Shown: positions 12,070 to 21,662 of the stretch, piece after piece
Layout: the number at the start of each line of letters is the position of its first letter
How positions within the stretch are numbered: the stretch's first letter is position 1
Origin: Bradyrhizobium sp. cir1
GTDB taxonomy: Bacteria; Pseudomonadota; Alphaproteobacteria; Rhizobiales; Xanthobacteraceae
Direction of reading: 5' to 3'
Assembly (NCBI RefSeq): GCF_014198245.1
Contig: NZ_JACIHE010000018.1
Coordinates: 100,001-164,000, forward strand
DNA length: 64,000 nt
The notes under the pieces: model-generated
Database searches by the model: none
What the model saw: only the letters and a program-made list of their open reading frames with translations
What the model was told of the DNA's origin: nothing
Position numbers and translations under genes: made by a program

Positions 12070-12810
12070 TCAGGATTTGGAAAGGATGCTGCGTGCGGTT
12101 TCGAGATCGGGCGGTGTGTCGACGCCGCGGGGCACGCTGTCGACGATCATGATGTCGATGCGCATGCCGGCTTCCACCGCCCGGAGCTGCTCCAGGCTTT
12201 CCTGTTTTTCGAGGGGGGAGGGCGGCAGCGACACGAACCGCTCCAGCGCGGCGCGGCGATAGGCATAAAGGCCGATGTGGTGGTATCGCGGTCCGTCGCC
12301 ATAAGGGGCTGTGGCGCGGGTGAAATATAGTGCCCGCAGCCGCTTCGGCCCGATCGGGGAGCCGATGGCCTTCACCACGCTCGGCGCGAGGTCCTCCTCC
12401 TCGGTGTGGATCTGCGAGGCCAGCGTGACGATGTCGACCGCGGGATCGTCGAAGGGCGGCAGCACCTCGCGGATGGTTGCCGGCGTGATGGTCGGGAAAT
12501 CGCCCTGGAGATTGATCACGATCTCGGCCTTGCCCGCGGGATCGAGCTTCTGCATGGCCTCGTGGATGCGGTCCGAGCCGGAGGGGTGGTCGGGGCTGGT
12601 CATCACCGCCTCGCCGCCATGGGCCGTCACGACCGAGGCGATCTCGTCGGTGTCGGTGGCGACCGCGACCCGGCCGATGCCGGCGGCTTCGGCACGGCGC
12701 AGCACATGCACGATCATCGGCAGGCCTGCGATATCGGCGAGCGGCTTGCCAGGCAGGCGGGTGGCGGCCATGCGGGCCGGGATCAGCACCAGGATGCGGG
12801 GATCGATCAT
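12070..12810 (-). CDS. kdsB: 3-Deoxy-manno-octulosonate cytidylyltransferase (CMP-KDO synthetase)
   Basis: The product activates KDO with CTP to CMP-KDO for the inner core of lipopolysaccharide. The 246-residue length is typical. Diagnostic segments are ILVLIPARMAATRLPGKPLA (nucleotide-binding loop), MTSPDHPSGSDRIHEA, INLQGDFPTI (family usually INVQGDEP, so Asp is kept and Glu is replaced by Phe here) and HIGLYAYRRAALERFV. It is divergent from cycM and upstream of pheA. Confidence 0.95.
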   Translation of the reverse strand: MIDPRILVLIPARMAATRLPGKPLADIAGLPMIVHVLRRAEAAGIGRVAVATDTDEIASVVTAHGGEAVMTSPDHPSGSDRIHEAMQKLDPAGKAEIVINLQGDFPTITPATIREVLPPFDDPAVDIVTLASQIHTEEEDLAPSVVKAIGSPIGPKRLRALYFTRATAPYGDGPRYHHIGLYAYRRAALERFVSLPPSPLEKQESLEQLRAVEAGMRIDIMIVDSVPRGVDTPPDLETARSILSKS

Positions 12811-13045
12811 CGGGTCAAGGGCCTGGGTTCAAGGGCCTGGAAACGGAGCGTTTTCCGCGCCGAGAAATGGGGTGGGGACGGGTTCGAAGCCGGGTCGCTT
12901 ATACGGGTTGCCAGACCCCGGGCAAACCGATATCTCAATGGCAAAACTCGGGGAAACAATAAGGAACGTTCTGATTCTCCCGAGGCTCGTCCTGGCGGCC
13001 GCCCGGCCGCTCAATCCTTCTCAGCGGTGTGGGGCCTGGCCGGAA

Positions 13046-13600
13046 ATGGACTCTTTCGAACTGAACAAGATTATCGGTGCTGTGCTCGGCACCTGTCTGA
13101 TCCTGCTGGTGACGAGCTTCACCGCCCAGGCTCTGTTCTCGCCCAAGATGCCGGAAAAGCCGGGTTTCGAGATCGCAGTGAAGGAAGACGCCGGCCACGG
13201 CAAGGAAGGCGGCGCCGCCGCGGCCTCCTCCGAGCCGATCGAAAAGCTGCTCCAGACCGCTTCCGTCGAGAAGGGCGCGGCCGCCGCCAAGAAGTGCGGC
13301 GCCTGCCACACCTTCGAAAAGGGCGGCCCGAACCGCGTCGGTCCGAACCTCTATGGCGTCGTCGGCGAGAAAAGGGGCGAGGGCCGTAACGGCTTCAACT
13401 TCTCGGCTGCAATGAAGGGCAAGGGCGGCACCTGGACCTTCGATGACCTCAACAAGTTCATCGCCAATCCGAAGGGCTTCATCCCGGGCACCGCGATGGG
13501 CTTCGCCGGTATCCCCAAGGATTCCGAGCGCGCCGACGTCATCGCCTACCTGAACTCGCTATCGGAGCATCCGCAGCCACTGCCGACGGCCTCGAAGTAA
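13046..13600 (+). CDS. cycM: Membrane-anchored cytochrome c (CycM-like)
   Basis: The 184-residue protein has one N-terminal membrane anchor (about residues 8-30, IIGAVLGTCLILLVTSF), a charged Ala/Gly-rich linker and a class I cytochrome c domain with the haem motif CGACH and an axial Met in GTAMGFAG. Length and layout match CycM of Bradyrhizobium japonicum, an electron carrier to the aa3-type oxidase. The start is the ATG after GGCCGGAA; the frame is open further upstream but that part does not look coding. It is followed by a good terminator and is divergent from kdsB. Confidence 0.92.
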   Translation: MDSFELNKIIGAVLGTCLILLVTSFTAQALFSPKMPEKPGFEIAVKEDAGHGKEGGAAAASSEPIEKLLQTASVEKGAAAAKKCGACHTFEKGGPNRVGPNLYGVVGEKRGEGRNGFNFSAAMKGKGGTWTFDDLNKFIANPKGFIPGTAMGFAGIPKDSERADVIAYLNSLSEHPQPLPTASK

Positions 13601-13627
13601 GGCTTCAAGAATCGATCTTGGAAGATG

Positions 13628-13656
13628 CGGCCAGGCTGAAAAGCCTGGCCGTTTCC
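13628..13656 (+). terminator. Terminator after cycM
   Basis: The stem CGGCCAGGCT pairs with AGCCTGGCCG around a short GAAA loop and is followed by TTTCCTT. It lies about 28 bases after the cycM stop. Confidence 0.8.
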
Positions 13657-13811
13657 TTATCCGGACCTCGCGGGCTCGTTATCGGGGCGTTTGGCCGCAT
13701 CTGGGAGGCGGTCCGGCCTTCCAACATGAGGAAAAAGCAACATATTCCGTCGAAACCTCGCCTATATTGGGAACTTAAAGGAGTAGCCTCCTTCAAGACA
13801 GGAATGTTGAT

Positions 13812-15713
13812 TTGGCCATTACCCGACGCGATCTCCTGCTCACCGGCACTGCGGCCGCAGCGCTTCCCGCCCTCGGTTCCGTGGCGGGCGTTCCCGTCAT
13901 CGGCGCGGCGCAGGCGCAATCGGCGAGCGAGCCGCCCTGGCGGCACGCGCTTTCGCTGTTTGGAAAGGTCAAGTACCCCGCCGACTTCAAGCGCTTCGAC
14001 TACGTCAATCCGGAAGCGCCGAAGGGCGGCGTCGCGCGCCAGATCGCCGTCGGCACATTCGACAATTTCAACATCGTCGTGTCGGGGGTGAAGGGCCAGG
14101 TTTCCGGAGCGGTCGCGTTCATCTACGAATCTCTGCTGACGCCTGCGCTCGACGAAGTCTCGACCGAATATGGCGCGCTGGCCGAAGCGGTGAGCCATCC
14201 GGACGATTTCTCCTTCGTCACATATCGTTTGCGACCGCAGGCCAAATGGCACGACGGCAAGCCCGTCACCGTCGAGGACGTGATCTTCTCGCTCGATTCC
14301 TTCAAGAAGCACCATCCGATGTACTCGGCCTATTACAGCCACGTGTTGAAGGCGGAGAAGGTCGGCGAGCGCGACGTGAAATTCGTGTTCGATGCGCCGG
14401 GCAATCGCGAACTGCCGCAGATCGTGGGCCAACTCACGGTCCTGCCGAAGCATTGGTGGGAGGGCACCGACGCGCAGGGCCGCAAGCGCGATGTCTCCGC
14501 GACCACGCTGGAAGTGCCGCTCGGCTCCGGGCCCTACAAGGTCAAGGAATTCGTTGCCGGTCGCTCGATCGTGCTGGAGCGCGTCAAGGATTATTGGGGG
14601 CGCGATCTGCCAGCCAATGTCGGCCGCAACAATTTCGACGAGCTGCGCTACGAGTATTTCCGCGATGCCACCGTCGCGATCGAGGCCTTCAAGGCCGATC
14701 AGGTCGATTGGCGCACCGAGAACAGTGCGAAGAACTGGGCGACGGCCTACGATTTCCCGGCCGTGGCCGAAAAGCGCGTGATCCTCGAGGAGTTCGCCAA
14801 TCGCAGCTCCGGCGTGATGCAGGCTTTCGTGCCGAACCTGCGCCGGGCCAAGTTCAGCGATCCGCGCGTCCGTCGTGCGCTCAACTACGCCTTCGACTTC
14901 GAGGAGATGAACAAGCAGATCTTCTACGGTCAGTACAAGCGCATCAGCAGCTATTTCGACGGCATCGACGAGCTCATGGCGACCGGATTGCCTCAGGGCA
15001 AGGAGCTCGAAATCCTCGAGACTGTTCGCGCCCAGGTGCCGCCCGAAGTCTTCACGATGGCCTACACCAATCCGGTCGGCGGCAGTCCCGAAGCCGTGCG
15101 CGACAATCTCCGCGAGGCGCTGCGCCTGTTCAAGGAGGCCGGCTACGAGGTGCGCGACCGCAAGCTGATCGACGTCAAGACCGGCGCCCAGTTCTCCCTC
15201 GAATTGCTGAACCAGGATCCGAGCTTCGAACGGGTCACGCTGTTCTACAAGCCGTCATTGGAGCGGCTCGGTATCGCCGTCAGCGTGCGAACGGTCGACC
15301 CGACCCAATACGAGAACAGGACGCGCGACTGGGATTTCGACGTCGTCACCAATTCGTGGGGCGAGTCGCAGTCTCCGGGCAACGAGCAGCGCGAGTTCTG
15401 GTCATCCAAGTCGGCCGACATTGCCGGCTCGCGCAATATCACGGGCATCAAGAATCCGGCGGTCGACAAGCTGATTGAGCGGTTGATCTACGCCAGAGAT
15501 CGCGACGATCTCGTCGCTGCCACCAAGGCACTCGACCGCGTGCTGCTGTGGAATCACTACGTCGTGCCGCAATGGACCTACACCAAGGTGCGCACCGCGC
15601 GTTGGGATCGCTTCGGCCGGCCCTCGGAATTGCCCAAATACGGACAGTCCGGATTCCCGTTCATCTGGTGGTACGACGCAGATAAGGCCGCGCGGATCGC
15701 GAAGAAATCGTGA
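13812..15713 (+). CDS. Extracellular solute-binding protein, YejA-like (first copy)
   Basis: The product is a family 5 (oligopeptide-type) substrate-binding protein of 633 residues feeding the downstream YejBEF permease. It begins at a TTG with AGGA 8 bases upstream and has a twin-arginine-like signal (ITRRDLLLTGTAAAALPAL) with likely cleavage near AQAQ. SBP_bac_5 hallmarks include YESLLTPALDE, FRLRP-like YRLRPQAKWHDGKPVTVEDV and GSGPYKVKEF. The end (WWYDADKAARI) matches the YejA family. It is a paralogue of the next gene, with which it overlaps or nearly abuts. Ligand inferred: short peptides, possibly murein tripeptide-type. Confidence 0.9.
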   Translation: MAITRRDLLLTGTAAAALPALGSVAGVPVIGAAQAQSASEPPWRHALSLFGKVKYPADFKRFDYVNPEAPKGGVARQIAVGTFDNFNIVVSGVKGQVSGAVAFIYESLLTPALDEVSTEYGALAEAVSHPDDFSFVTYRLRPQAKWHDGKPVTVEDVIFSLDSFKKHHPMYSAYYSHVLKAEKVGERDVKFVFDAPGNRELPQIVGQLTVLPKHWWEGTDAQGRKRDVSATTLEVPLGSGPYKVKEFVAGRSIVLERVKDYWGRDLPANVGRNNFDELRYEYFRDATVAIEAFKADQVDWRTENSAKNWATAYDFPAVAEKRVILEEFANRSSGVMQAFVPNLRRAKFSDPRVRRALNYAFDFEEMNKQIFYGQYKRISSYFDGIDELMATGLPQGKELEILETVRAQVPPEVFTMAYTNPVGGSPEAVRDNLREALRLFKEAGYEVRDRKLIDVKTGAQFSLELLNQDPSFERVTLFYKPSLERLGIAVSVRTVDPTQYENRTRDWDFDVVTNSWGESQSPGNEQREFWSSKSADIAGSRNITGIKNPAVDKLIERLIYARDRDDLVAATKALDRVLLWNHYVVPQWTYTKVRTARWDRFGRPSELPKYGQSGFPFIWWYDADKAARIAKKS

Positions 15714-15727
15714 AGGATATCCCCCGC

Positions 15728-17602
15728 ATGGCGCAGCTTTCACGCCGGCATGTGCTGGTCCTGGGTGCCGGCGGTGCGTTCAGCGCCGCCCTGTCGCGCG
15801 GCGCGGCGGCGTCGGAAGGGCCGGCCGAAGCCCACGGCATTTCGGCGTTCGGCGATCTCAAATATCCCGCCGACTTCCACCATTTCGATTACGTCAGTCT
15901 CGACGCGCCGAAGGGCGGCACGTTCTCCCTCATTCCGTCGGTGCGCGCCTACAATCAGTCCTACCAGACCTTCAACTCGCTCAACGCCTTCATCCTGAAG
16001 GGTGACGGCGCGCAAGGCATGGACATGACGTTTTCGCCGCTGATGGTTCGGGCAAACGACGAGCCTGACGCGATGTACGGGCTTGCCGCCAAATCCGTGC
16101 AGATATCGCCCGACAAGCTCGTCTATCGCTTCACCATCCGGCCCGAGGCGAAATTCCATGACGGGACCAGGCTCACCGCCCACGATGCGGCGTTTTCGCT
16201 GACGGCGCTGAAGACCAAGGGACATCCGCTGATCATCGTGCAGATGCGCGACATGGTCAGTGCGGAAGCTCTCGACGATGCGACGCTCGTCGTCACCTTC
16301 GCCAAGGGGCGCGCGCGCGACGTGCCGCTCTATGTCGCGGGCCTGCCGATCTTCTCGAAGGCGTATTATGCCTCCCGTCCGTTCGACGAGTCGTCGCTGG
16401 AGATCCCGCTGGGCTCCGGTCCGTACAAGGTCGGCAGGTTCGAGGTCAATCGTTACATCGAATACGAGCGCGTGAAGGACTGGTGGGCCGCCGATCTGCC
16501 GGTTTGCCGCGGCAGCTACAATTTCGATGTCGTGCGCTATGAATTCTATCGCGACCGCGATGTCGCCTTCGAGGGCTTCACCGGCAAGAACTATCTCTAC
16601 CGCGAGGAGTTCACCTCGCGCATCTGGGCGACGCGCTACGACTTTCCCGCCGTCAAGGATGGTCGCGTCAAGATGGAGGTCGTCCCGGACGACACACCGT
16701 CCGGCGCGCAGGGCTGGTTCATCAACACCCGGCGCGACAAGTTCAAAGACCCTCGCGTGCGCGAGGCCCTGATCAACGCCTTCGATTTCGAATGGACCAA
16801 TAAGACCATCATGTACGGCGCGTACGCCCGTACCGTGTCGCCGTTCCAGAATTCCGACCTGATGGCCAGCAACGGGCCTCCGTCGCCGGAAGAGCTGAAG
16901 CTGCTGGAGCCGTTTCGCGGCCAGGTTCCCGACGAGGTGTTCGCCGCGCCGTTCACGCCGCCGGTCTCCGACGGCTCCGGACAGGATCGCAGCCTGTTGC
17001 GCAAGGCGCAGCAATTGCTGACCGAGGCCGGCGTGCCGATCAAGGACGGCAAGCGGGTGCTGCCGAACGGCGAGGTGTTCAGGATCGAGTTCCTGCTGGA
17101 CGAGCCTTCGTTCCAGCCGCACCATGCGCCGTACATCAAGAATCTGGGCACGCTCGGCATCGAGGCGAGCGTGCGCGTCGTCGATGCCGTGCAGCACAAG
17201 GCCCGCCAGGAAGATTTCGACTTCGACATGACGATCCAGCGTTTCAGCATGTCGGCGACGCCGGGCGATGCCATGCGAGCGTTCTTCTCGTCGCAGGTCG
17301 CGAACACCAAGGGCTCGTACAATCTCGCGGGCGTCGCCAGCCCGGCCATCGACGCCATGATCGAGAAGATCATGGCAGCCGACAGCCGCGAGGAATTGAC
17401 CGTCGCCTGCCGTGCCTTCGATCGTCTGTTCCGCGCCGGCCGCTATTGGGTGCCGCAATGGTATAACAAGACCCATCGGCTCGCTTATTGGGATCAGTTC
17501 GGCCACCCCCAGAAGCTGCCGCGTTACGCCAACGGCGTGGGTGCTCCCGACATCTGGTGGTATGAACCCGCCAAGGCGGCCAAGCTCGAGCAGGCGAAAT
17601 AA
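15728..17602 (+). CDS. Extracellular solute-binding protein, YejA-like (second copy)
   Basis: A second family 5 substrate-binding protein of about 624 residues. The Tat-like signal is SRRHVLVLGAGGAFSAAL. Conserved parts parallel the preceding protein: DLKYPADFHHFDYVSLDAPK, FTIRPEAKFHDGTRLTAHDA, GSGPYKVGRFEVNRY, and the ending DIWWYEPAKAA. The ATG at 15728 is chosen; a GTG at 15710 overlapping the upstream stop also keeps the frame. Tandem binding proteins in front of one permease suggest two ligand ranges served by the same importer. Confidence 0.9.
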   Translation: MAQLSRRHVLVLGAGGAFSAALSRGAAASEGPAEAHGISAFGDLKYPADFHHFDYVSLDAPKGGTFSLIPSVRAYNQSYQTFNSLNAFILKGDGAQGMDMTFSPLMVRANDEPDAMYGLAAKSVQISPDKLVYRFTIRPEAKFHDGTRLTAHDAAFSLTALKTKGHPLIIVQMRDMVSAEALDDATLVVTFAKGRARDVPLYVAGLPIFSKAYYASRPFDESSLEIPLGSGPYKVGRFEVNRYIEYERVKDWWAADLPVCRGSYNFDVVRYEFYRDRDVAFEGFTGKNYLYREEFTSRIWATRYDFPAVKDGRVKMEVVPDDTPSGAQGWFINTRRDKFKDPRVREALINAFDFEWTNKTIMYGAYARTVSPFQNSDLMASNGPPSPEELKLLEPFRGQVPDEVFAAPFTPPVSDGSGQDRSLLRKAQQLLTEAGVPIKDGKRVLPNGEVFRIEFLLDEPSFQPHHAPYIKNLGTLGIEASVRVVDAVQHKARQEDFDFDMTIQRFSMSATPGDAMRAFFSSQVANTKGSYNLAGVASPAIDAMIEKIMAADSREELTVACRAFDRLFRAGRYWVPQWYNKTHRLAYWDQFGHPQKLPRYANGVGAPDIWWYEPAKAAKLEQAK

Positions 17603-17604
17603 TC

Positions 17605-18714
17605 ATGAGCGCCTATATTGCCCGCCGTCTCCTGCTGATGATCCCGACGCTGCTCGGGATCCTCTTCGTCTCCTTCATCGTGGTGCAGTTCGCGCCGGGC
17701 GGGCCGGTCGAGCGTGTGATCGCGCAGCTCTCGGGCGCCGACACCGGCGGCACCTCGCGCATCTCGGGCGGCGGCGACTTTGCGCAGCGCGCGCCAGGGC
17801 AGGTTGGCGCCGGTGGAGATGCCATCAACTCGAAATATCGCGGTGCGCAGGGTCTCGACCCTGATTTCATCAAGAAGCTGGAGGCGCAGTTCGGCTTCGA
17901 CAAACCGGCACCGGAACGCTTCGCGCTGATGGTGTGGAATTTCGCCCGCTTCGATTTCGGCAAGAGCTATTTTCGCGATGTCAGCGTGCTCCAGCTCATC
18001 AAGGAGAAGCTGCCGGTCTCGATCTCGCTCGGGATCTGGCTGACGCTTCTGACCTACCTGATCTCGATCCCGCTCGGCATTCGCAAGGCCGTGAACGACG
18101 GCGCGCGGTTCGACACCTGGACCTCGACCGTGCTCGTGCTCGGCTATGCCATTCCAGGCTTCCTGTTCGCGATCCTCCTGATCATCCTGTTTGCCGGCGG
18201 CTCGTTCTTCAACTGGTTCCCGTTGCGCGGACTGACCTCGGACGGCTGGTCGCAGTTTCCCTGGTACTGGAAGATCATCGATTACTTCTGGCATCTGACG
18301 CTGCCGCTGATCGCCATGGGGCTTGGCGCGTTCACCACCATGACGTTCCTGACCAAGAACTCGTTCCTGGACGAGATTCGCAAGCAATACGTCATGACTG
18401 CGCGCGCCAAGGGCTGCAGTGAAAACCGGGTGCTCTACGGTCACGTCTTCCGCAACGCCATGCTGATCGTGATCGCCGGCTTCCCCGGGACCTTCATCCA
18501 CGCCTTCTTTTCCGGCTCGCTCCTGATCGAGACCATCTTCTCGCTGGACGGGCTCGGGCTGCTCAGCTTCGAGAGCGTGCTCAACCGCGACTATCCCGTG
18601 GTGTTCGGCACGCTCTACATCTTCTCGCTGGTCGGACTCGTCATCAACCTGATCTCCGACCTGACCTATATGTGGATCGACCCCCGGATCGATTTCGAGG
18701 CGCGGGAGGTCTGA
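17605..18714 (+). CDS. yejB: Microcin C/peptide ABC transporter permease YejB
   Basis: The 369-residue inner-membrane permease starts with the typical MSAYIARRLLLMIPTLLGI segment, has a periplasmic insertion rich in Gly (about residues 40-105) that is characteristic of YejB compared with DppB, and ends with the BPD_transp_1 domain. The coupling-helix region reads YVMTARAKGCSENRVLYGHV. It starts 2 bases after the second binding protein and overlaps yejE by one base, so the genes are clearly cotranscribed. Confidence 0.93.
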   Translation: MSAYIARRLLLMIPTLLGILFVSFIVVQFAPGGPVERVIAQLSGADTGGTSRISGGGDFAQRAPGQVGAGGDAINSKYRGAQGLDPDFIKKLEAQFGFDKPAPERFALMVWNFARFDFGKSYFRDVSVLQLIKEKLPVSISLGIWLTLLTYLISIPLGIRKAVNDGARFDTWTSTVLVLGYAIPGFLFAILLIILFAGGSFFNWFPLRGLTSDGWSQFPWYWKIIDYFWHLTLPLIAMGLGAFTTMTFLTKNSFLDEIRKQYVMTARAKGCSENRVLYGHVFRNAMLIVIAGFPGTFIHAFFSGSLLIETIFSLDGLGLLSFESVLNRDYPVVFGTLYIFSLVGLVINLISDLTYMWIDPRIDFEAREV

Positions 18715-19892
18715 TGACGATCACCGCACCGACGCCGATCGAAACCACAGCGAAGTCGCCGCTCGGCGATGCCGTTCCGATCACGCGCAAGCCGTTCGCC
18801 CCATCGCCGCTCAACAAGCGGCGATGGCAGAACTTCAAGGCCAACCGCCGCGGCTACTGGTCGTTCTGGATCTTCATCGCCCTGTTCGTGGTCTCGCTGT
18901 TCGCCGAGCTGATCGCCAACGATCGGCCCTTCCTGATCAAGTTCGACGGCCGCCTTTATTGGCCGGCCTTCGTCACCTATTCGGAGACCACCTTCGGCGG
19001 CGATTTCGAGACGGCGGCTGACTACCGCGACCCCTATCTGCAGAAGCTCATCAAGGACAAGGGCGGCACCATCGTCTGGCCGCTGATCCGCTACTCCTAC
19101 GACACGCACAACCTCGACCTGCCGACGCCGGCGCCGTCGCCGCCGACCTGGATGCTGACGGAAGCGCAATGCAAGCCGGTGGTGGAGAAGAAGGGGCTGA
19201 AGAGCTGCCGTGACCTCGAATACAACTGGCTCGGCACCGACGATCAAGGCCGTGACGTGGTGGCGCGGCTGATCTACGGCTTCCGCATCTCGGTGCTGTT
19301 CGGCCTTTGCCTCACCATCGTCTCGTCCGTCATCGGCATCGCGGCGGGCGCGGTGCAGGGCTATTTCGGCGGCCGGGTCGACCTCATCTTCCAGCGCTTC
19401 ATCGAGATCTGGACGGCGATTCCCTCGCTCTATCTTCTCCTGATCCTGTCCTCGGTTCTCGTGCCCGGCTTCTTCGTGCTGCTCGGAATTCTCCTGCTGT
19501 TCTCCTGGGTCTCGCTGGTCGGTCTCGTGCGGGCGGAATTCCTGCGCGGGCGCAACTTCGAATACATCCAGGCGGCGCGGGCGCTCGGCGTCTCCAACCC
19601 GGTCATCATGTTTCGCCACCTGCTGCCGAACGCGATGGTCGCGACCATGACCTTCCTGCCCTTCATCGTGTCGAGTTCGGTGATGACACTGACTGCGCTC
19701 GATTTCCTCGGCTTCGGCCTGCCGCCGGGATCGCCTTCGCTCGGCGAGCTGCTGTCGCAGGCCAAGGCCAATGTGCAGGCGCCGTGGCTCGGCTTCTCCG
19801 GCTTCTTCTCGGTCGCGATCATGCTCTCGCTCTTGATCTTCATCGGCGAAGCCGTGCGCGACGCCTTCGATCCGCGCAGAACGTTCAGGTAG
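18714..19892 (+). CDS. yejE: Microcin C/peptide ABC transporter permease YejE
   Basis: The partner permease of YejB, 392 residues. ATG 18714 overlaps the yejB TGA (ATGA), which implies translational coupling. An N-terminal cytoplasmic segment (PSPLNKRRWQNFKANRRGYW) precedes the first membrane helix; the periplasmic part includes WLGTDDQGRDVVARLIYG, and the coupling motif is YIQAARALGVSNPVIMFRHL. The longer Glu/Asp-rich insert before the WLGTDDQGRD motif is normal for YejE. Confidence 0.93.
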   Translation: MTITAPTPIETTAKSPLGDAVPITRKPFAPSPLNKRRWQNFKANRRGYWSFWIFIALFVVSLFAELIANDRPFLIKFDGRLYWPAFVTYSETTFGGDFETAADYRDPYLQKLIKDKGGTIVWPLIRYSYDTHNLDLPTPAPSPPTWMLTEAQCKPVVEKKGLKSCRDLEYNWLGTDDQGRDVVARLIYGFRISVLFGLCLTIVSSVIGIAAGAVQGYFGGRVDLIFQRFIEIWTAIPSLYLLLILSSVLVPGFFVLLGILLLFSWVSLVGLVRAEFLRGRNFEYIQAARALGVSNPVIMFRHLLPNAMVATMTFLPFIVSSSVMTLTALDFLGFGLPPGSPSLGELLSQAKANVQAPWLGFSGFFSVAIMLSLLIFIGEAVRDAFDPRRTFR

Positions 19893-19896
19893 CCCG

Positions 19897-21534
19897 ATGG
19901 ACGCGATCAATCAGCCCCTGCTCAGCGTGCGCGACCTCTCGGTGGCCTTTCACCAGGGCGGCGCCACCACGCTCGCGGTCGACAAGGTCTCGTTCCAGAT
20001 CAAGCGCGGCGAATGCGTCGCGCTGGTTGGCGAATCCGGTTCCGGCAAGTCGGTCAGCGCGCTCTCGATCCTCAAGCTCCTGCCGTATCCGAACGCCTCC
20101 CATCCCTCGGGCAGCATCCGCTTCAAGGGGCAGGAGCTGATCGATCAGTCCGAGCAGCAAATGCGGGAGATCAGAGGCAGCGACATCTCCATCATCTTCC
20201 AGGAGCCGATGACATCGCTCAACCCGCTGCACACGATCGAGGCGCAGATCGGCGAGATCATCCAGCTGCACAATCCGACCAGCAACGCCGAGGCGCGCAA
20301 GCGGACGCTGGAACTGCTGACGCAGGTCGGTATCCCCGAGCCCGAAACGCGGCTGAAGAGCTATCCGCACCAGCTCTCCGGCGGCCAGCGCCAGCGCGTG
20401 ATGATCGCGATGGCACTCGCCAACGAGCCGGACCTCCTGATCGCGGACGAGCCGACCACGGCGCTCGACGTCACCGTGCAGGCGCAGATCCTGGCGCTGC
20501 TCGCCGAGATCCGTTCGCGGCTCGGCATGAGCTTGCTGTTCATCACCCACGATCTCGGCATCGTGCGCCGCATCGCCGATACTGTCTGCGTCATGAAGGG
20601 CGGCGTGATCGTCGAACAGGGGCCGGTCGAGCAGGTTTTCAAGGCCCCGAAACATCCCTATACGCGCGACCTGCTCGCGGCCGAGCCCAAGCCCGATCCG
20701 GCGCCGCCGCAGCCGAACGCACAGGTGGTGATGTCGGCCGATGATTTGAAAGTGTGGTTTCCGATCAAGCGCGGCTTGATGCGCAAGACGGTCGGTCACA
20801 TCAAGGCGGTCGACGGCGTCAGCGTCGCCGTGCGCAAGGGCGAGACGCTCGGCGTCGTCGGTGAATCCGGCTCGGGCAAGACCACGCTGGGGCTGGCGCT
20901 CTTGCGGCTGATCTCCTCGAACGGCCGCATCGTGTTCTTAGGGAGCGACATCCAGGGCCTGCGCTTCAAGGAGATGCGGCCGTTCCGGCGCGACATGCAG
21001 ATCGTGTTCCAGGATCCGTTCGGCTCGCTCAGCCCGCGCATGTCGGTCGCCGACATCATCGCCGAAGGCCTCTCCGTGCATCAGCCGAAGCTATCGAACG
21101 GGGAGCGCGAGGCGCGCGTCGTCAAGGCGCTCGAGGATGTCGGGCTCAATCCGGATACGCGTTTCCGCTATCCGCACGAATTCTCCGGCGGCCAGCGCCA
21201 GCGCATCAGCATCGCGCGCGCGGTGGTGCTGGAGCCGGATTTCGTCGTGCTCGACGAGCCGACCAGCGCACTCGACATGCTGTTCCAGGCGCAGATGGTG
21301 GATCTGTTGCGCGAGCTCCAGCGCAAGCGCGAGCTCACCTACATGTTCATCTCGCACGACTTACGCGTCGTCGCCTCGCTCGCCAGTCATCTCATCGTGA
21401 TGCGTGGCGGCAAGGTGGTCGAGGAGGGGCAGGCCGCCGAGCTGTTCAAGAGCCCGAAGACGGATTACACGCGCGCGCTGTTTGCGGCCGCGTTCCGGCT
21501 GGAGACGGCGGGGAACGGGGCGGTGGCGACGTAG
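19897..21534 (+). CDS. yejF: Peptide ABC transporter ATP-binding protein YejF (fused double ATPase)
   Basis: The 545-residue protein contains two ABC ATPase domains in tandem. Domain 1 has GESGSGKSVSAL, LSGGQRQRVMIAMAL and LLIADEPTTALDV; domain 2 has GESGSGKTTLGLAL, FSGGQRQRISIARA and FVVLDEPTSALDM. It energises the YejBE permease. It starts 4 bases after yejE and closes the operon. A palindromic repeat follows the stop. Confidence 0.95.
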   Translation: MDAINQPLLSVRDLSVAFHQGGATTLAVDKVSFQIKRGECVALVGESGSGKSVSALSILKLLPYPNASHPSGSIRFKGQELIDQSEQQMREIRGSDISIIFQEPMTSLNPLHTIEAQIGEIIQLHNPTSNAEARKRTLELLTQVGIPEPETRLKSYPHQLSGGQRQRVMIAMALANEPDLLIADEPTTALDVTVQAQILALLAEIRSRLGMSLLFITHDLGIVRRIADTVCVMKGGVIVEQGPVEQVFKAPKHPYTRDLLAAEPKPDPAPPQPNAQVVMSADDLKVWFPIKRGLMRKTVGHIKAVDGVSVAVRKGETLGVVGESGSGKTTLGLALLRLISSNGRIVFLGSDIQGLRFKEMRPFRRDMQIVFQDPFGSLSPRMSVADIIAEGLSVHQPKLSNGEREARVVKALEDVGLNPDTRFRYPHEFSGGQRQRISIARAVVLEPDFVVLDEPTSALDMLFQAQMVDLLRELQRKRELTYMFISHDLRVVASLASHLIVMRGGKVVEEGQAAELFKSPKTDYTRALFAAAFRLETAGNGAVAT

Positions 21535-21540
21535 TGTTTG

Positions 21541-21653
21541 GTAGGGTGGGTTAGGCGAAGCCGTAACCCACCACTTCTCTATCCGCGGAAGCTGAAGAGG
21601 TGGGTTACGCCAGCGGACTGCGCTACGCGCAGCCGCGAGCTAACCCACCCTAC
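21541..21653. repeat. GTAGGGTGGGTTA palindromic repeat after yejF
   Basis: GTAGGGTGGGTTAGGCGAAG is mirrored by GCTAACCCACCCTAC at the right end, with inner arms CGTAACCCACC / GGTGGGTTACG. It lies between convergent yejF and the NlpC/P60 gene and may end both transcripts. Confidence 0.85.
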
Positions 21654-21662
21654 GACGTCTCG

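Noticed and set aside
13046..13600. Reading cycM as a longer protein starting far upstream (from about 12311)
   Set aside because: The upstream extension is antisense to kdsB and lacks domain content, while the 184-residue form has the expected anchor and length.
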